Position numbers and translations under genes: made by a program. A stretch of 32,835 nt of DNA from Candidatus Nealsoniibacteriota bacterium (GTDB lineage: Bacteria; Patescibacteriota; Minisyncoccia; Minisyncoccales; MHMH01): NCBI GenBank assembly GCA_030700195.1, contig JAUYKD010000038.1, positions 1 through 32,835 on the forward strand, read 5' to 3'. The notes under the pieces are model-generated. The model saw only the letters and a program-made list of their open reading frames with translations, had not been told where the DNA came from and did no database searches. Positions 20,840 to 28,326 of the stretch are shown here, piece after piece (within the stretch, counting starts at the first letter, position 1; each line of letters opens with the position of its first letter).

Positions 20840-21145
20840 ATGAAAATACATAAAGGCGACCAAGTATTAATAATTTCAGGAAAAGACCGAGGCAAAAAAG
20901 GTAAGGTTTTAGACGTGTTTCCGAAAATAAATAAACTGCTTGTTGAAGGGGTAAATATAAGGAAAAAGCACGTCAGACCCAAGAAGGGCGGAGAAAAAGG
21001 TCAGGTGGTGGAAATGCCAAGCCAAATTGCTTCTGCTAATGTTATGCTGCTTTGCTCGAAGTGCAATAAACCGACCAGAATAGGCAGCAAAATCGTTTCA
21101 AATAAAAAATATCGCATTTGTAAAAAATGTAAACAAGAAGTCTAG
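20840..21145 (+). CDS. rplX: 50S ribosomal protein L24
   Basis: An early assembly protein, 101 residues. The KOW motif region is KIHKGDQVLIISGKDRGKKG; NIRKKHVRPKKGGEKGQVVE follows. The C-terminal CSKCNKPTRIG and CKKCKQEV supply two CxxC pairs, so zinc binding is likely. rplE starts 1 base after the stop. Confidence 0.95.
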   Translation: MKIHKGDQVLIISGKDRGKKGKVLDVFPKINKLLVEGVNIRKKHVRPKKGGEKGQVVEMPSQIASANVMLLCSKCNKPTRIGSKIVSNKKYRICKKCKQEV

Positions 21146-21146
21146 T

Positions 21147-21704
21147 ATGTTAAACTTAAAAGAAAAATACATAAAAGAAGTTATTCCGGCCATGCAAGAG
21201 AAGTTTGGTTTTAAAAGTGTTATGGCTGTGCCAAGATTGGAGAAGGCTGTTGTTAATACCGGATTTGGCAGGGAAATTGTCGGCAAAACATCGGACGAGC
21301 AGAAGAAAATCATTGACTCTGTTATTGCAGATTTATCTTTAATCTGCGGCCAAAAAGTTGTCGGGACGAAAGCCAAGAAAGCCATAGCTTCTTTTAAAAC
21401 AAGAAAGGGCATGGTTATCGGAGCCCGTGTTACTTTAAGAGGACAGAAAATGTACGACTTTCTGGGAAGATTAATAAATATCGCTTTGCCCAGGTCCAGG
21501 GACTTTCAGGGGATTGAGCCAAAGTCAGTTGATAATGGAGGCAATTTAACCATAGCCGTTAAAGAACATATTTCTTTTCCTGAAGTTTCTCCGGAAAAGG
21601 CAAAAAGTATTTTTGGTTTTGAAGTAACAGTAGCAACTACGGTGAAAAATCGCGAATTCGGATTAGAATTATTTAAATTACTGGGATTTCCTATTAAAAA
21701 ATAA
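21147..21704 (+). CDS. rplE: 50S ribosomal protein L5
   Basis: A 5S rRNA-binding protein of 185 residues. Landmarks are MAVPRLEKAVVNTGFGR, GQKVVGTKAKKAIASFKTRK and RGQKMYDFLGRLINIALPR, and near the end VTVATTVKNREFGLELFKLL. It is packed between rplX and rpsN with single-base gaps. Confidence 0.95.
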   Translation: MLNLKEKYIKEVIPAMQEKFGFKSVMAVPRLEKAVVNTGFGREIVGKTSDEQKKIIDSVIADLSLICGQKVVGTKAKKAIASFKTRKGMVIGARVTLRGQKMYDFLGRLINIALPRSRDFQGIEPKSVDNGGNLTIAVKEHISFPEVSPEKAKSIFGFEVTVATTVKNREFGLELFKLLGFPIKK

Positions 21705-21705
21705 T

Positions 21706-21891
21706 ATGGCAAAAAAATCGCAAATAGCCAAATCAAAAAAGAAGCCCAAGTTTTCGAGCAGAATTGTCCGGCGCTGTTTTAGGTGCGGTAGGAAAAGAGC
21801 TTTTATGAGAAAGTTCGGGCTTTGCCGTATCTGTTTTAGGGAAATGGCTAACAAAGGACTTATCCCAGGAGTTCAAAAATCAAGCTGGTAA
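21706..21891 (+). CDS. rpsN: 30S ribosomal protein S14, zinc type
   Basis: The short zinc-binding S14 of 61 residues. RRCFRCGRKRAFMRKFGLCR and CFREMANKGLIPGVQKSSW contain the CxxC...CxxC zinc site. The zinc-free longer form is not present in this window. It starts 1 base after rplE and ends 4 bases before rpsH. Confidence 0.95.
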   Translation: MAKKSQIAKSKKKPKFSSRIVRRCFRCGRKRAFMRKFGLCRICFREMANKGLIPGVQKSSW

Positions 21892-21895
21892 ATTT

Positions 21896-22282
21896 ATGAA
21901 TCCAACAATTGACATGCTCAATAGAATAAGGAATGCTCAGGCAGTGTTGCATCCTCAAGTCGAGGTAATGTTTTCTAATCTGAATTACGAAATCGCCAAG
22001 ATTTTGGAGAAAAAAGGATTTATTGGAAAAATCACTAAAGGCAGTAAGAAAAAGATTAAAACTCTTGAACTTATTTTAAAATACGACAATAAAATGCCGG
22101 CCATTACCGGTCTTAAAAAGATTTCAAAGCCCGGGCAAAGGATTTATATGCCTGCTAAAAAAATAAAGCAAATAAAAGGCGGATATGGCATAGTGATTGT
22201 TTCAACGTCTAAAGGAATTATGACGGGGAAAGAAGCCAGGCGTCAGAATCTTGGAGGAGAAATTATTTGCGAAATATGGTAA
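21896..22282 (+). CDS. rpsH: 30S ribosomal protein S8
   Basis: A central-domain assembly protein of 128 residues. It begins MNPTIDMLNRIRNAQAVLH and ends with the 16S-binding signature VSTSKGIMTGKEARRQNLGG. In other bacteria S8 represses the spc operon by binding its mRNA near rplE; no clear copy of that target was identified here. Confidence 0.94.
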   Translation: MNPTIDMLNRIRNAQAVLHPQVEVMFSNLNYEIAKILEKKGFIGKITKGSKKKIKTLELILKYDNKMPAITGLKKISKPGQRIYMPAKKIKQIKGGYGIVIVSTSKGIMTGKEARRQNLGGEIICEIW

Positions 22283-22289
22283 ATATATT

Positions 22290-22829
22290 ATGTCAAGAAT
22301 AGGCAAAAAACCAATTGAAATACCCAAAGACGTAGAAATAAAGATTGAGGGGAATAGAGTCTCTGTTAAGGGCAAAAGAGGCGAACTTTCGCTTGAAGTC
22401 AGGCCTGAAATTAAGGTGGAAGCTAAAGAAGGGAAAGTGTTCGTTCTTTGCGAAAACCAGGAATACAAAGCTTTTTGGGGGTTGACCAGAGCTCTTATCG
22501 CTAATATAATCCAGGGTGTTGTCCAGGGATACGAAAAGAAATTGGAGCTTGTTGGAGTTGGCTATAAAGTAAACGTTGAAGGAAAGGATTTGGTTTTGAA
22601 TATTGGATTGAGCCATCCTGTAAAAATGAAAGCTCCGGAAGGCATCAGCTTTTTAACGGAAAAGAATATTATTACTATTTCTGGCATTGATAAAGGTTTA
22701 GTCGGACAGACAGCCGCCAGCATAAGGAAAATCAGACCGCCCGAGCCCTACAAGGGCAAGGGGATTAAATATGTGGATGAGCAAATTAGAAGAAAAGAAG
22801 GTAAAAAAGCGGCCACTTCTTCAGCTTAA
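22290..22829 (+). CDS. rplF: 50S ribosomal protein L6
   Basis: A 179-residue protein near the factor-binding site. It begins MSRIGKKPIEIPKDVEIKIE and ends in the usual KIRPPEPYKGKGIKYVDEQI. I chose ATG 22290 rather than the frame's earlier ATG at 22251, which lies within rpsH coding sequence and lacks family similarity. rplR follows after 2 bases. Confidence 0.94.
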   Translation: MSRIGKKPIEIPKDVEIKIEGNRVSVKGKRGELSLEVRPEIKVEAKEGKVFVLCENQEYKAFWGLTRALIANIIQGVVQGYEKKLELVGVGYKVNVEGKDLVLNIGLSHPVKMKAPEGISFLTEKNIITISGIDKGLVGQTAASIRKIRPPEPYKGKGIKYVDEQIRRKEGKKAATSSA

Positions 22830-22831
22830 TT

Positions 22832-23191
22832 ATGTTTAATAAACACCAAACAAGAGAACGTCGAAAAAGAAGAGTCAGAGCGAAAATGTCAGGCACAGCC
22901 AAAAAGCCCCGTCTTTGCGTTTTCAGGTCTTTAAATCATATTTATGCCCAGTTGGTGGATGATGAAAAAGGAAAGACTATTATGGCTGCTAACGATAAAG
23001 AGATTAAAAAAGGGAAGAGAACTAAAGTTGATTTAGCCAGGGAAGTAGGAAAGCTGATTGCCAAGAAGGCAAAAGACCTGCCCGCCAGTCGGCGGGTTGA
23101 AAAAGTTGTTTTTGACAGAGGTTCTTATAAGTACCACGGCCGAGTTAAGGGGGTGGCGGAAGGAGCCAGGGAAGGCGGGTTGAAGTTTTAA
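22832..23191 (+). CDS. rplR: 50S ribosomal protein L18
   Basis: A 5S rRNA-binding protein of 119 residues. Landmarks are RRKRRVRAKMSGTAKKPRLC, VFRSLNHIYAQLVDDEKGKT and FDRGSYKYHGRVKGVAEGAR. Around residues 83-89 a GC palindrome CCCGCC/GGCGGG (23081-23096) encodes PASRR, where homologues usually have only a short charged turn. The frame is kept. Confidence 0.95.
   Translation: MFNKHQTRERRKRRVRAKMSGTAKKPRLCVFRSLNHIYAQLVDDEKGKTIMAANDKEIKKGKRTKVDLAREVGKLIAKKAKDLPASRRVEKVVFDRGSYKYHGRVKGVAEGAREGGLKF
23081..23096. repeat. GC palindrome inserted in rplR
   Basis: CCCGCC, loop AGTC, GGCGGG. It is in frame and far richer in GC than the gene around it. Confidence 0.7.
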
Positions 23192-23195
23192 AAAT

Positions 23196-23681
23196 ATGGA
23201 AAAATCATTTTCAAAATTTAGAAGGAGAGGACCGGAAAGGCCAAAGGATGATTTTGAATCCAAGCTTTTGGATTTAGCCAGAATTTCTCATACCAGAGCC
23301 GGAGGAAGAAAAATGAGATTCAGGTCGGTGGTTGTTATTGGAGACAAAAAAGGCAAGGTTGGTTTGGGCATTGCTAAGGGTCAGGATGTGGCCGCTTCCG
23401 TTGAAAAAGCAACCAGGCTTGCTAGAAAGCATTTAATACAAGTTCCCATGAGCGGGGAGACAATTCCTCATGAGGTTATTTCAAAAGTCGGCGCTTCAAG
23501 AATTTTATTAAGGCCACAAAGAAGAGGCAGGGGATTGGTAGCCGGAGGAACAGTCAGAGTGGTTTGCAGTTTGGCCGGGATTAAAGATATTTCTTCAAAA
23601 GTTTTAAGCAGGACAGGCAATAAAATCAATAATGCCAGAGCAACCATAGAGGCCTTAAAAAAGCTTAAGGAGAGAAAATAA
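23196..23681 (+). CDS. rpsE: 30S ribosomal protein S5
   Basis: A decoding-fidelity protein of 161 residues. It contains ISHTRAGGRKMRFRSVVVIG, GKVGLGIAKGQDVAASVEKA, GASRILLRPQRRGRGLVAGG and LSRTGNKINNARATIEAL. It is followed directly by rplO with no rpmD (L30) in between. Loss of L30 is a known CPR trait. Confidence 0.95.
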   Translation: MEKSFSKFRRRGPERPKDDFESKLLDLARISHTRAGGRKMRFRSVVVIGDKKGKVGLGIAKGQDVAASVEKATRLARKHLIQVPMSGETIPHEVISKVGASRILLRPQRRGRGLVAGGTVRVVCSLAGIKDISSKVLSRTGNKINNARATIEALKKLKERK

Positions 23682-23684
23682 TTT

Positions 23685-24116
23685 ATGCAGCTTCACGAAA
23701 TTAAACCAATCCATAAGAAAAAAAGAAGGAAGAGAGTGGGCCGGGGAGGCAAGAGAGGAACTTATTCTGGCCGAGGTATAAAGGGCCAGAAATCAAGGGC
23801 AGGCAGAAAGCTTGTGCCTGAAATTCGGCATTTGATTAAAAGATATCCTAAATTAAGAGGATACAGGTTTAAGAGCATTCATCTTAAACCGGTGGTGGTC
23901 AATTTGGGGTTTTTAGAAAAGGAATTTAAGGCGGGAGATATAGTCAGCCCTGAAATATTGCTAAAACAAGGATTAATTCGTAGAATAAAAGGGAAAGTTC
24001 CTACAGTTAAAATATTAGCTGGAGGCAATCTTGTTAAGAAAATTGAAGTTGAAGGGTGCAAAGTATCTAAAGCTGCCAAAGAAAATATTGAGAAAGCCGG
24101 AGGAACCGTTCAATGA
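23685..24116 (+). CDS. rplO: 50S ribosomal protein L15
   Basis: A late-assembly protein of 143 residues. The glycine- and arginine-rich start KKKRRKRVGRGGKRGTYSGR with GIKGQKSRAG is characteristic. The C-terminal part ends VEGCKVSKAAKENIEKAGGT. The TGA stop lies inside a small palindrome, ATGAACC/GGTTCAT. Confidence 0.94.
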   Translation: MQLHEIKPIHKKKRRKRVGRGGKRGTYSGRGIKGQKSRAGRKLVPEIRHLIKRYPKLRGYRFKSIHLKPVVVNLGFLEKEFKAGDIVSPEILLKQGLIRRIKGKVPTVKILAGGNLVKKIEVEGCKVSKAAKENIEKAGGTVQ

Positions 24117-24166
24117 ACCTTTGGTTCATTTCCATCTTCAATAAATTTTTCATTTATTTTGATGTT
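24113..24166 (+). repeat. Family II-like element between rplO and secY
   Basis: ATGAACC/GGTTCAT with loop TTT contains the rplO stop. ATCTTC, AATAAA/TTTATT and TTGAT follow, an AT-rich version of the second hairpin. Confidence 0.65.
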
Positions 24167-24175
24167 AAATAAAAC

Positions 24176-25456
24176 ATGCAGTGGTTAAATAAAGTTATTC
24201 AAGTTTTTAAGATTCGCGATCTCCGAAATAAAATTCTATTTGTTTTGGCGATTTTTGTTGTTTTTCGGCTGATGGCCAGCATTCCTATGCCTGGTATTTC
24301 TATTGAAAATATCAAGCAGTTTTTTGATCAATTCCAGGTTTTCGGACTTTTAAATCTGTTTACCGGAGGTACGCTTTCTAATCTTTCAATAGTTATGCTG
24401 GGGCTTGGCCCTTATATCACCGCCACTATTATTATGCAGCTTTTAACCATGATTTTTCCGGCCATGGAAAGAATGTATAAAGAAGAAGGAGAAGCGGGTA
24501 AAAGAAAGTTTTCTCAATATAGTAGGCTTTTGACTGTTCCTTTGGCCATGCTTCAGGGATACGCCATGTTGAGCTTGTTCCAAAGGCAAGGAGCCATTGG
24601 AGAACTGACCCCGATCATTATTTTATCTTCAATCGTTACTGTGGCGGCCGGTGCTTTATTTTTAATGTGGCTGGGCGAGCTTATTACGGAAAAAGGCATT
24701 GGCAATGGAGTCAGTCTTTTGATTTTTGCGGGAATTATCGCTAGCGTGCCAGCCAATATCGGAGAATTGATCGCTAAATGGGATTCTTCCCAAGCTCCTG
24801 CTTTTTTGCTCTTTTTCGGCATGTCTTTATTGATTATTGCCGGAGTTGTCATGGTCAATGAGGGCAGGCGCAATATCCCGGTGTCTTACGCTAAAAGAGT
24901 CAGGGGCATGAAAATGTACGGGGGAGTTTCAACTTATCTTCCTTTGAACGTTAATCCGGCCGGCGTTATCCCGATTATTTTCGCTCTGTCAATTATGCTT
25001 TTCCCGGGGATGATAGCGAACTTTTTATCAGGCGCGGGAGGATTTGTCGGCAGTGCCGCCCAGACAGTTGGCAATCTTTTTGAAAATCCCTGGGTATACG
25101 GCACTTTGTACTTTCTTTTGGTTTGTTTGTTTACTTACTTTTACACGGCCGTAACCTTTGATCCCAAGTCCGTAGCCTCAAACCTTCAGAAAATGGGCGG
25201 TTTTATTCCGGGCATCAGACCCGGAGAGTCAACTGCCAACTTTCTTTACTATATCTTAAACAGGGTTTTGCTTATTGGCGCTTTGTTTTTGGGCACCATT
25301 GCTGTTTTGCCTTCGATTATAGGCGGAATTACGGGCATCACCGCTTTTTCTTTCTTGATCGGCGGTACGGCCCTGTTAATCGTTGTTTCAGTTGTTTTAG
25401 AAACAATGCGTCAGGTTAATTCTCAATTGCAAATGAGAGAGTATGAAACTTTCTAA
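24176..25456 (+). CDS. secY: Preprotein translocase subunit SecY
   Basis: The channel subunit of the Sec translocon, 426 residues with about ten membrane helices. Visible landmarks are SIPMPGISIENIKQFF, LNLFTGGTLSNLSIVMLGLG, the GYAML segment, TEKGIGNGVSLLIFAGI, the cytoplasmic loop VNEGRRNIPVSYAKR and PLNVNPAGVIPIIFA. The end RQVNSQLQMREYETF is typical. It is in its usual place at the end of the spc operon. Confidence 0.97.
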   Translation: MQWLNKVIQVFKIRDLRNKILFVLAIFVVFRLMASIPMPGISIENIKQFFDQFQVFGLLNLFTGGTLSNLSIVMLGLGPYITATIIMQLLTMIFPAMERMYKEEGEAGKRKFSQYSRLLTVPLAMLQGYAMLSLFQRQGAIGELTPIIILSSIVTVAAGALFLMWLGELITEKGIGNGVSLLIFAGIIASVPANIGELIAKWDSSQAPAFLLFFGMSLLIIAGVVMVNEGRRNIPVSYAKRVRGMKMYGGVSTYLPLNVNPAGVIPIIFALSIMLFPGMIANFLSGAGGFVGSAAQTVGNLFENPWVYGTLYFLLVCLFTYFYTAVTFDPKSVASNLQKMGGFIPGIRPGESTANFLYYILNRVLLIGALFLGTIAVLPSIIGGITGITAFSFLIGGTALLIVVSVVLETMRQVNSQLQMREYETF

Positions 25457-25468
25457 ATATTAAAACTT

Positions 25469-26161
25469 ATGAAAAAACCGCAAATCGTTATCTTATTAGG
25501 TTCTCCGGGCGCCGGTAAAGGCACTCAAGCAGAGCTTTTATCAGATAAGCTTAATTTATATTATTTAGAGACAAGCAAGCTTATTGAAGCAACCGTTATG
25601 AAGGCTAAAGAAGGAGAATCCATAGAAGTAGAAGGAAAGGAGTATTCTTTAACAGAAGAAAAGAAACTGTGGCTGGCCGGAGTTTTATGCAGCCCTCCTT
25701 TTGTTAGTTTTCTTGTTAAGCAAAAACTTAATCAATTAGCTGAAGAAGGCAAGGGTATAGTTATGGCAGGTTCTCCTAGAACATTGCCAGAAGGTAAAGA
25801 CCAAGTTCCTTTGCTCAAGAAACTTTACGGCGCAGAAAATATTAAAGTTGTTTTGATTGAATTGACTCCCGAGCAGACAATCTGGAGAAATTCCCACAGA
25901 AGAATTTGCGATTTAATGCGTCATCCGATTTTATATGCGGAAGAAACAGAAAAACTTACTCATTGTCCGCTTGATGGATCAAAATTGATTAAAAGAGAAG
26001 GGTTAGATGAGCCGGAAACTATTAAAGTAAGATTAAAAGAATATAAAGAAAGAACTCTTCCTTTGGTTGGATATTTTACAGAAGAAGGATTGAAAGTGGA
26101 AAAAGTTAACGGTGAACAGTCAGTTGAGGCTGTGCATCAAGATATTTTAAAATCTCTGTAG
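25469..26161 (+). CDS. adk: Adenylate kinase
   Basis: Converts AMP and ATP to two ADP; 230 residues. The P-loop is GSPGAGKGTQAE (about 11-22). The AMP-binding area contains AGSPRTLPEGKDQVPLL, where the usual DGFPR reads AGSPR. The LID keeps Cys residues (RRICDLMRHP and THCPLDGSKLIKRE). The position after secY is standard. The altered DGFPR motif could shift nucleotide preference; a second, longer paralogue is at 7303. Confidence 0.88.
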   Translation: MKKPQIVILLGSPGAGKGTQAELLSDKLNLYYLETSKLIEATVMKAKEGESIEVEGKEYSLTEEKKLWLAGVLCSPPFVSFLVKQKLNQLAEEGKGIVMAGSPRTLPEGKDQVPLLKKLYGAENIKVVLIELTPEQTIWRNSHRRICDLMRHPILYAEETEKLTHCPLDGSKLIKREGLDEPETIKVRLKEYKERTLPLVGYFTEEGLKVEKVNGEQSVEAVHQDILKSL

Positions 26162-26164
26162 TCG

Positions 26165-26911
26165 ATGATTACCATAAAAACAAAAGAAGAAATCAATATA
26201 ATGTCAGAAGGCGGTAAAATCCTGGCAGGAATCATGAAGGAATTGGAAAAAATGGTTAAGCCGGGGATTACTACTCAAACATTGGACAGGGCTGCTGAAG
26301 CCCTGGTTTTAAAATCAGGCGGCAAGTGCTCGTTTAAAGAGTATGAAGGCTATCCTAGCTGTTTATGCGCTTCTATTAACAACGAACTCGTACATTCGCA
26401 GCCATCAGAAAGAGTTTTAAAAACTGGTGATATTATTTCGCTTGATTTGGGTATTTTATATAAGGATTATCATTCTGATATGGCTCTGACCGTGGCTGTC
26501 GGCAAAATTTCTCCTGAAGCCCAGCGGCTCATCAGAATTACTAAAAAATCGCTTAAAAGAGGAATTAAAAAAGTAAGGCCGGGCAATACTTTTGGAGACA
26601 TAGGCAATACAATCCAAAGATATATTGAAGATCAGGGATTTGGCGTTGTTAGAGATCTTTGCGGACATGGTATAGGTAAGATACTTCACGAAGATCCCCG
26701 TATTTTAAATTACGGCAAGCGGGGATCAGGAGAAGAAATCAAACCGGGCATGGTTTTTTGTTTGGAGCCCATGGTAACAGCCGGGGATTATAATATTAAA
26801 AAAAGCAGTGATGGATATGGGTTTGAGACAAAAGACGGCTCTTTATCCTGCCATTTCGAGCATACAATAGTTGTCACAAAAAATGGTTGTCGTATCTTGA
26901 CAGGATTGTAA
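26165..26911 (+). CDS. map: Methionine aminopeptidase
   Basis: Removes N-terminal methionine; 248 residues, type I length. The metal ligands lie in LDLGILYKDYHSDMAL, GHGIGKILHEDP, LEPMVTAG and FEHTIVVTKNG (the Asp, Asp, His, Glu, Glu set). It begins 3 bases after adk. In many genomes infA, rpmJ and the alpha operon follow; here a small unrelated gene cassette and a transposase come next. A relic of another map 3' end occurs at 28272. Confidence 0.96.
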   Translation: MITIKTKEEINIMSEGGKILAGIMKELEKMVKPGITTQTLDRAAEALVLKSGGKCSFKEYEGYPSCLCASINNELVHSQPSERVLKTGDIISLDLGILYKDYHSDMALTVAVGKISPEAQRLIRITKKSLKRGIKKVRPGNTFGDIGNTIQRYIEDQGFGVVRDLCGHGIGKILHEDPRILNYGKRGSGEEIKPGMVFCLEPMVTAGDYNIKKSSDGYGFETKDGSLSCHFEHTIVVTKNGCRILTGL

Positions 26912-26973
26912 TAATATGTTAAGAAAAATTAGTAAAAGTTATAACTATTTTAGCATATTAAAAGGAGGTAAAA

Positions 26974-27279
26974 GTGGACTACCGACTTATTATTAAGGGC
27001 GTAAATATAGCACATCAGCAGGCGGCCGTAGACGATCATCTTTGGCCCGTAGAAGTTATAAAAATTACGCCTTTATTAAATGATTCTCAAATGGCAGCAA
27101 TAAAGCCAATGGAGGGGAGAGGTTGGGATTGTGATGAGCGTGGAGCCGAAGTAAGGAATGTTTCTTCAAAAGCAATTACGATAGCGAGTTGTTGTGATAT
27201 GTGTAGGAAAGGGTTAATTCGACAAATAGTTCAATCATTAGGTAAGAAGACAGAAACGATCATTAAAGCGAGCGCATAA
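26974..27279 (+). CDS. Small unrecognised protein with strong ribosome binding site
   Basis: A 101-residue protein I do not recognise. It starts at GTG 26974 with a near-perfect ribosome binding site AAAGGAGG (26961-26968) 5 bases upstream, unlike most genes here. The protein begins MDYRLIIKGVNIAHQQAAVD and contains a cluster of cysteines (WDCDERG, SCCDMCRKG) that could bind metal. It lies in the position where infA would usually follow map, and ends at a very strong terminator. It looks like a self-contained expression unit; similar signals mark the genes at 31184-32342. Confidence 0.65.
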   Translation: MDYRLIIKGVNIAHQQAAVDDHLWPVEVIKITPLLNDSQMAAIKPMEGRGWDCDERGAEVRNVSSKAITIASCCDMCRKGLIRQIVQSLGKKTETIIKASA

Positions 27280-27291
27280 AGATATTCCACA

Positions 27292-27343
27292 AAATCAAAA
27301 AGAGGCATGATGGTTTTTTGACCTAATGCCTCTTTTTGATTTG
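27292..27343 (+). terminator. Strong intrinsic terminator
   Basis: AAATCAAAAAGAGGCAT (27292-27308) is perfectly complementary to ATGCCTCTTTTTGATTT (27326-27342), a 17-bp stem. The symmetric A and T runs allow use in both directions. Confidence 0.88.
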
Positions 27344-27375
27344 CGAATATTTATGGTAATATAATTTAATATTAT

Positions 27376-27413
27376 ATGATAGCCGAACTCAAAGTTTTTT
27401 TAATAGCTATAGA
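27376..27413 (+). pseudogene. Relic of the COG2426 gene start
   Basis: Begins ATGATAGCCGAACTCAAAG and encodes MIAELKVFLIAI, against MLAELKVFLIAM at the intact gene 28327. Differences are mostly synonymous. A TATAAT lies 10 bases before the ATG (27360-27365). The copy is broken by the REP region of the transposase. Confidence 0.75.
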
Positions 27414-27417
27414 ATCT

Positions 27418-27454
27418 ACACAGACCCGACCTGTGTTAATCGACCTGTGTTAAT
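27418..27454. repeat. REP sequence and tandem unit upstream of the RAYT gene
   Basis: ACACAGACCCGACCTGTGT (27418-27436) is an imperfect palindrome with arms ACACAG/CTGTGT. CGACCTGTGTTAAT is tandemly duplicated (27427-27454). The same 19-mer occurs inside the transposase gene and inverted downstream. Confidence 0.85.
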
Positions 27455-27476
27455 CTGTATTAATTTATATTAATTT

Positions 27477-28205
27477 ATGCCTTATAGAAAACAACCATTT
27501 GAAACCGGAAAAATTTACCATGTAGTTACAAGAAGTCTTGATAATAATTTGCTTTTTAAAAATACAAACGATTATTATAGAGGGATATTTTCTATTTATG
27601 AGTTTAATACTACAAAAGCAATTAAAATTAGAGAGCGCAGAAAAGCACGTGTAAAAGAAAAACAGATTATAAAAAACACAGACCCGACCTGTGTTACTAT
27701 AGATGCTATAGATAAGAGGGATTTATTAGTTGAAATTATTGCTTTTTGTTTGATGCCGAATCATATTCATTTATTATTGAGGCAAACCAAAAAAGATGGG
27801 ATAGTCAAATTTATGGCTAAGTTCGGATCGGGTTACGCTAGTTATTTTAATAAAAAATATGGACGAAAGGGATATGTTTTTCAAAATAGATTTCGTTCAG
27901 TAGAAATAAAGAATAACGAACAATTAAAAATAGTTTTTGCATATATCCACATTAATCCAACATCTATTATTATCTCAAATTGGAAAGAGGAAGGCATAAA
28001 GGATATAAATAAAGTGCTTGAATTTATAGAAAACTATAAATGGTCAAGCTATAGCGATTATCTCGGGAAAATTAATTTTCCTTCGGTAAGCAACAGAAAG
28101 TTTATTTTAGAATTATTCGGGAACAAAGAAAAATGTAAAAGATTTGTTGATGCTTGGGTACGATATAAGGCTAAAATTAAGATAGAAGAACTTTTTATAG
28201 AATAG
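27477..28205 (+). CDS. REP-associated tyrosine transposase (RAYT, Y1 family)
   Basis: A single-strand DNA transposase of the IS200-like HUH type, 242 residues. The metal-binding motif is HIH in CLMPNHIHLLLRQ (about 96-98). The catalytic Tyr lies in the segment YASYFNKKYGRKGYVFQNRF. RAYTs cut and spread REP palindromes. Palindromes ACACAGACCCGACCTGTGT flank this gene, and one copy lies inside it, encoding NTDPTCV (about 67-73), in a region where homologues vary. The gene is more AT-rich than its neighbours and lies between relics of map and COG2426. Confidence 0.93.
   Translation: MPYRKQPFETGKIYHVVTRSLDNNLLFKNTNDYYRGIFSIYEFNTTKAIKIRERRKARVKEKQIIKNTDPTCVTIDAIDKRDLLVEIIAFCLMPNHIHLLLRQTKKDGIVKFMAKFGSGYASYFNKKYGRKGYVFQNRFRSVEIKNNEQLKIVFAYIHINPTSIIISNWKEEGIKDINKVLEFIENYKWSSYSDYLGKINFPSVSNRKFILELFGNKEKCKRFVDAWVRYKAKIKIEELFIE
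27676..27694. repeat. REP sequence inside the RAYT coding region
   Basis: ACACAGACCCGACCTGTGT, identical to the upstream copy, read in frame as part of the transposase. Confidence 0.88.
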
Positions 28206-28225
28206 AAATAGAAATACATAGAAAT

Positions 28226-28273
28226 ACACAGGTCGGGTCTGTGATAGCTGCTGAACTGTGATAGCTGCTGAAC
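28226..28273. repeat. Inverted REP sequence and 17-bp tandem repeat after RAYT
   Basis: ACACAGGTCGGGTCTGTG (28226-28243) is the reverse complement of the upstream REP. TGTGATAGCTGCTGAAC then occurs twice in tandem (28240-28256 and 28257-28273). Confidence 0.85.
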
Positions 28274-28319
28274 AATAGTTGTCACGAAAAATGGAGCAAA
28301 AGTGCTCACTGTGATATAA
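28272..28319 (+). pseudogene. Relic of a map 3' end
   Basis: Encodes TIVVTKNGAKVLTVI and stop, the C-terminus of methionine aminopeptidase. It diverges from the intact map end at 26866-26911. It directly precedes the COG2426 gene, so an ancestral map-COG2426 junction is preserved here. Confidence 0.8.
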
Positions 28320-28320
28320 T
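28315..28320 (+). promoter_or_regulatory. -10 box of the COG2426 gene
   Basis: TATAAT overlapping the stop of the map relic, 6 bases before the ATG, consistent with a leaderless transcript. Confidence 0.5.
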
Positions 28321-28326
28321 ATAAAA

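Noticed and set aside
22251..22289. Longer rplF frame from 22251
   Set aside because: It overlaps the rpsH end and has no L6 similarity.
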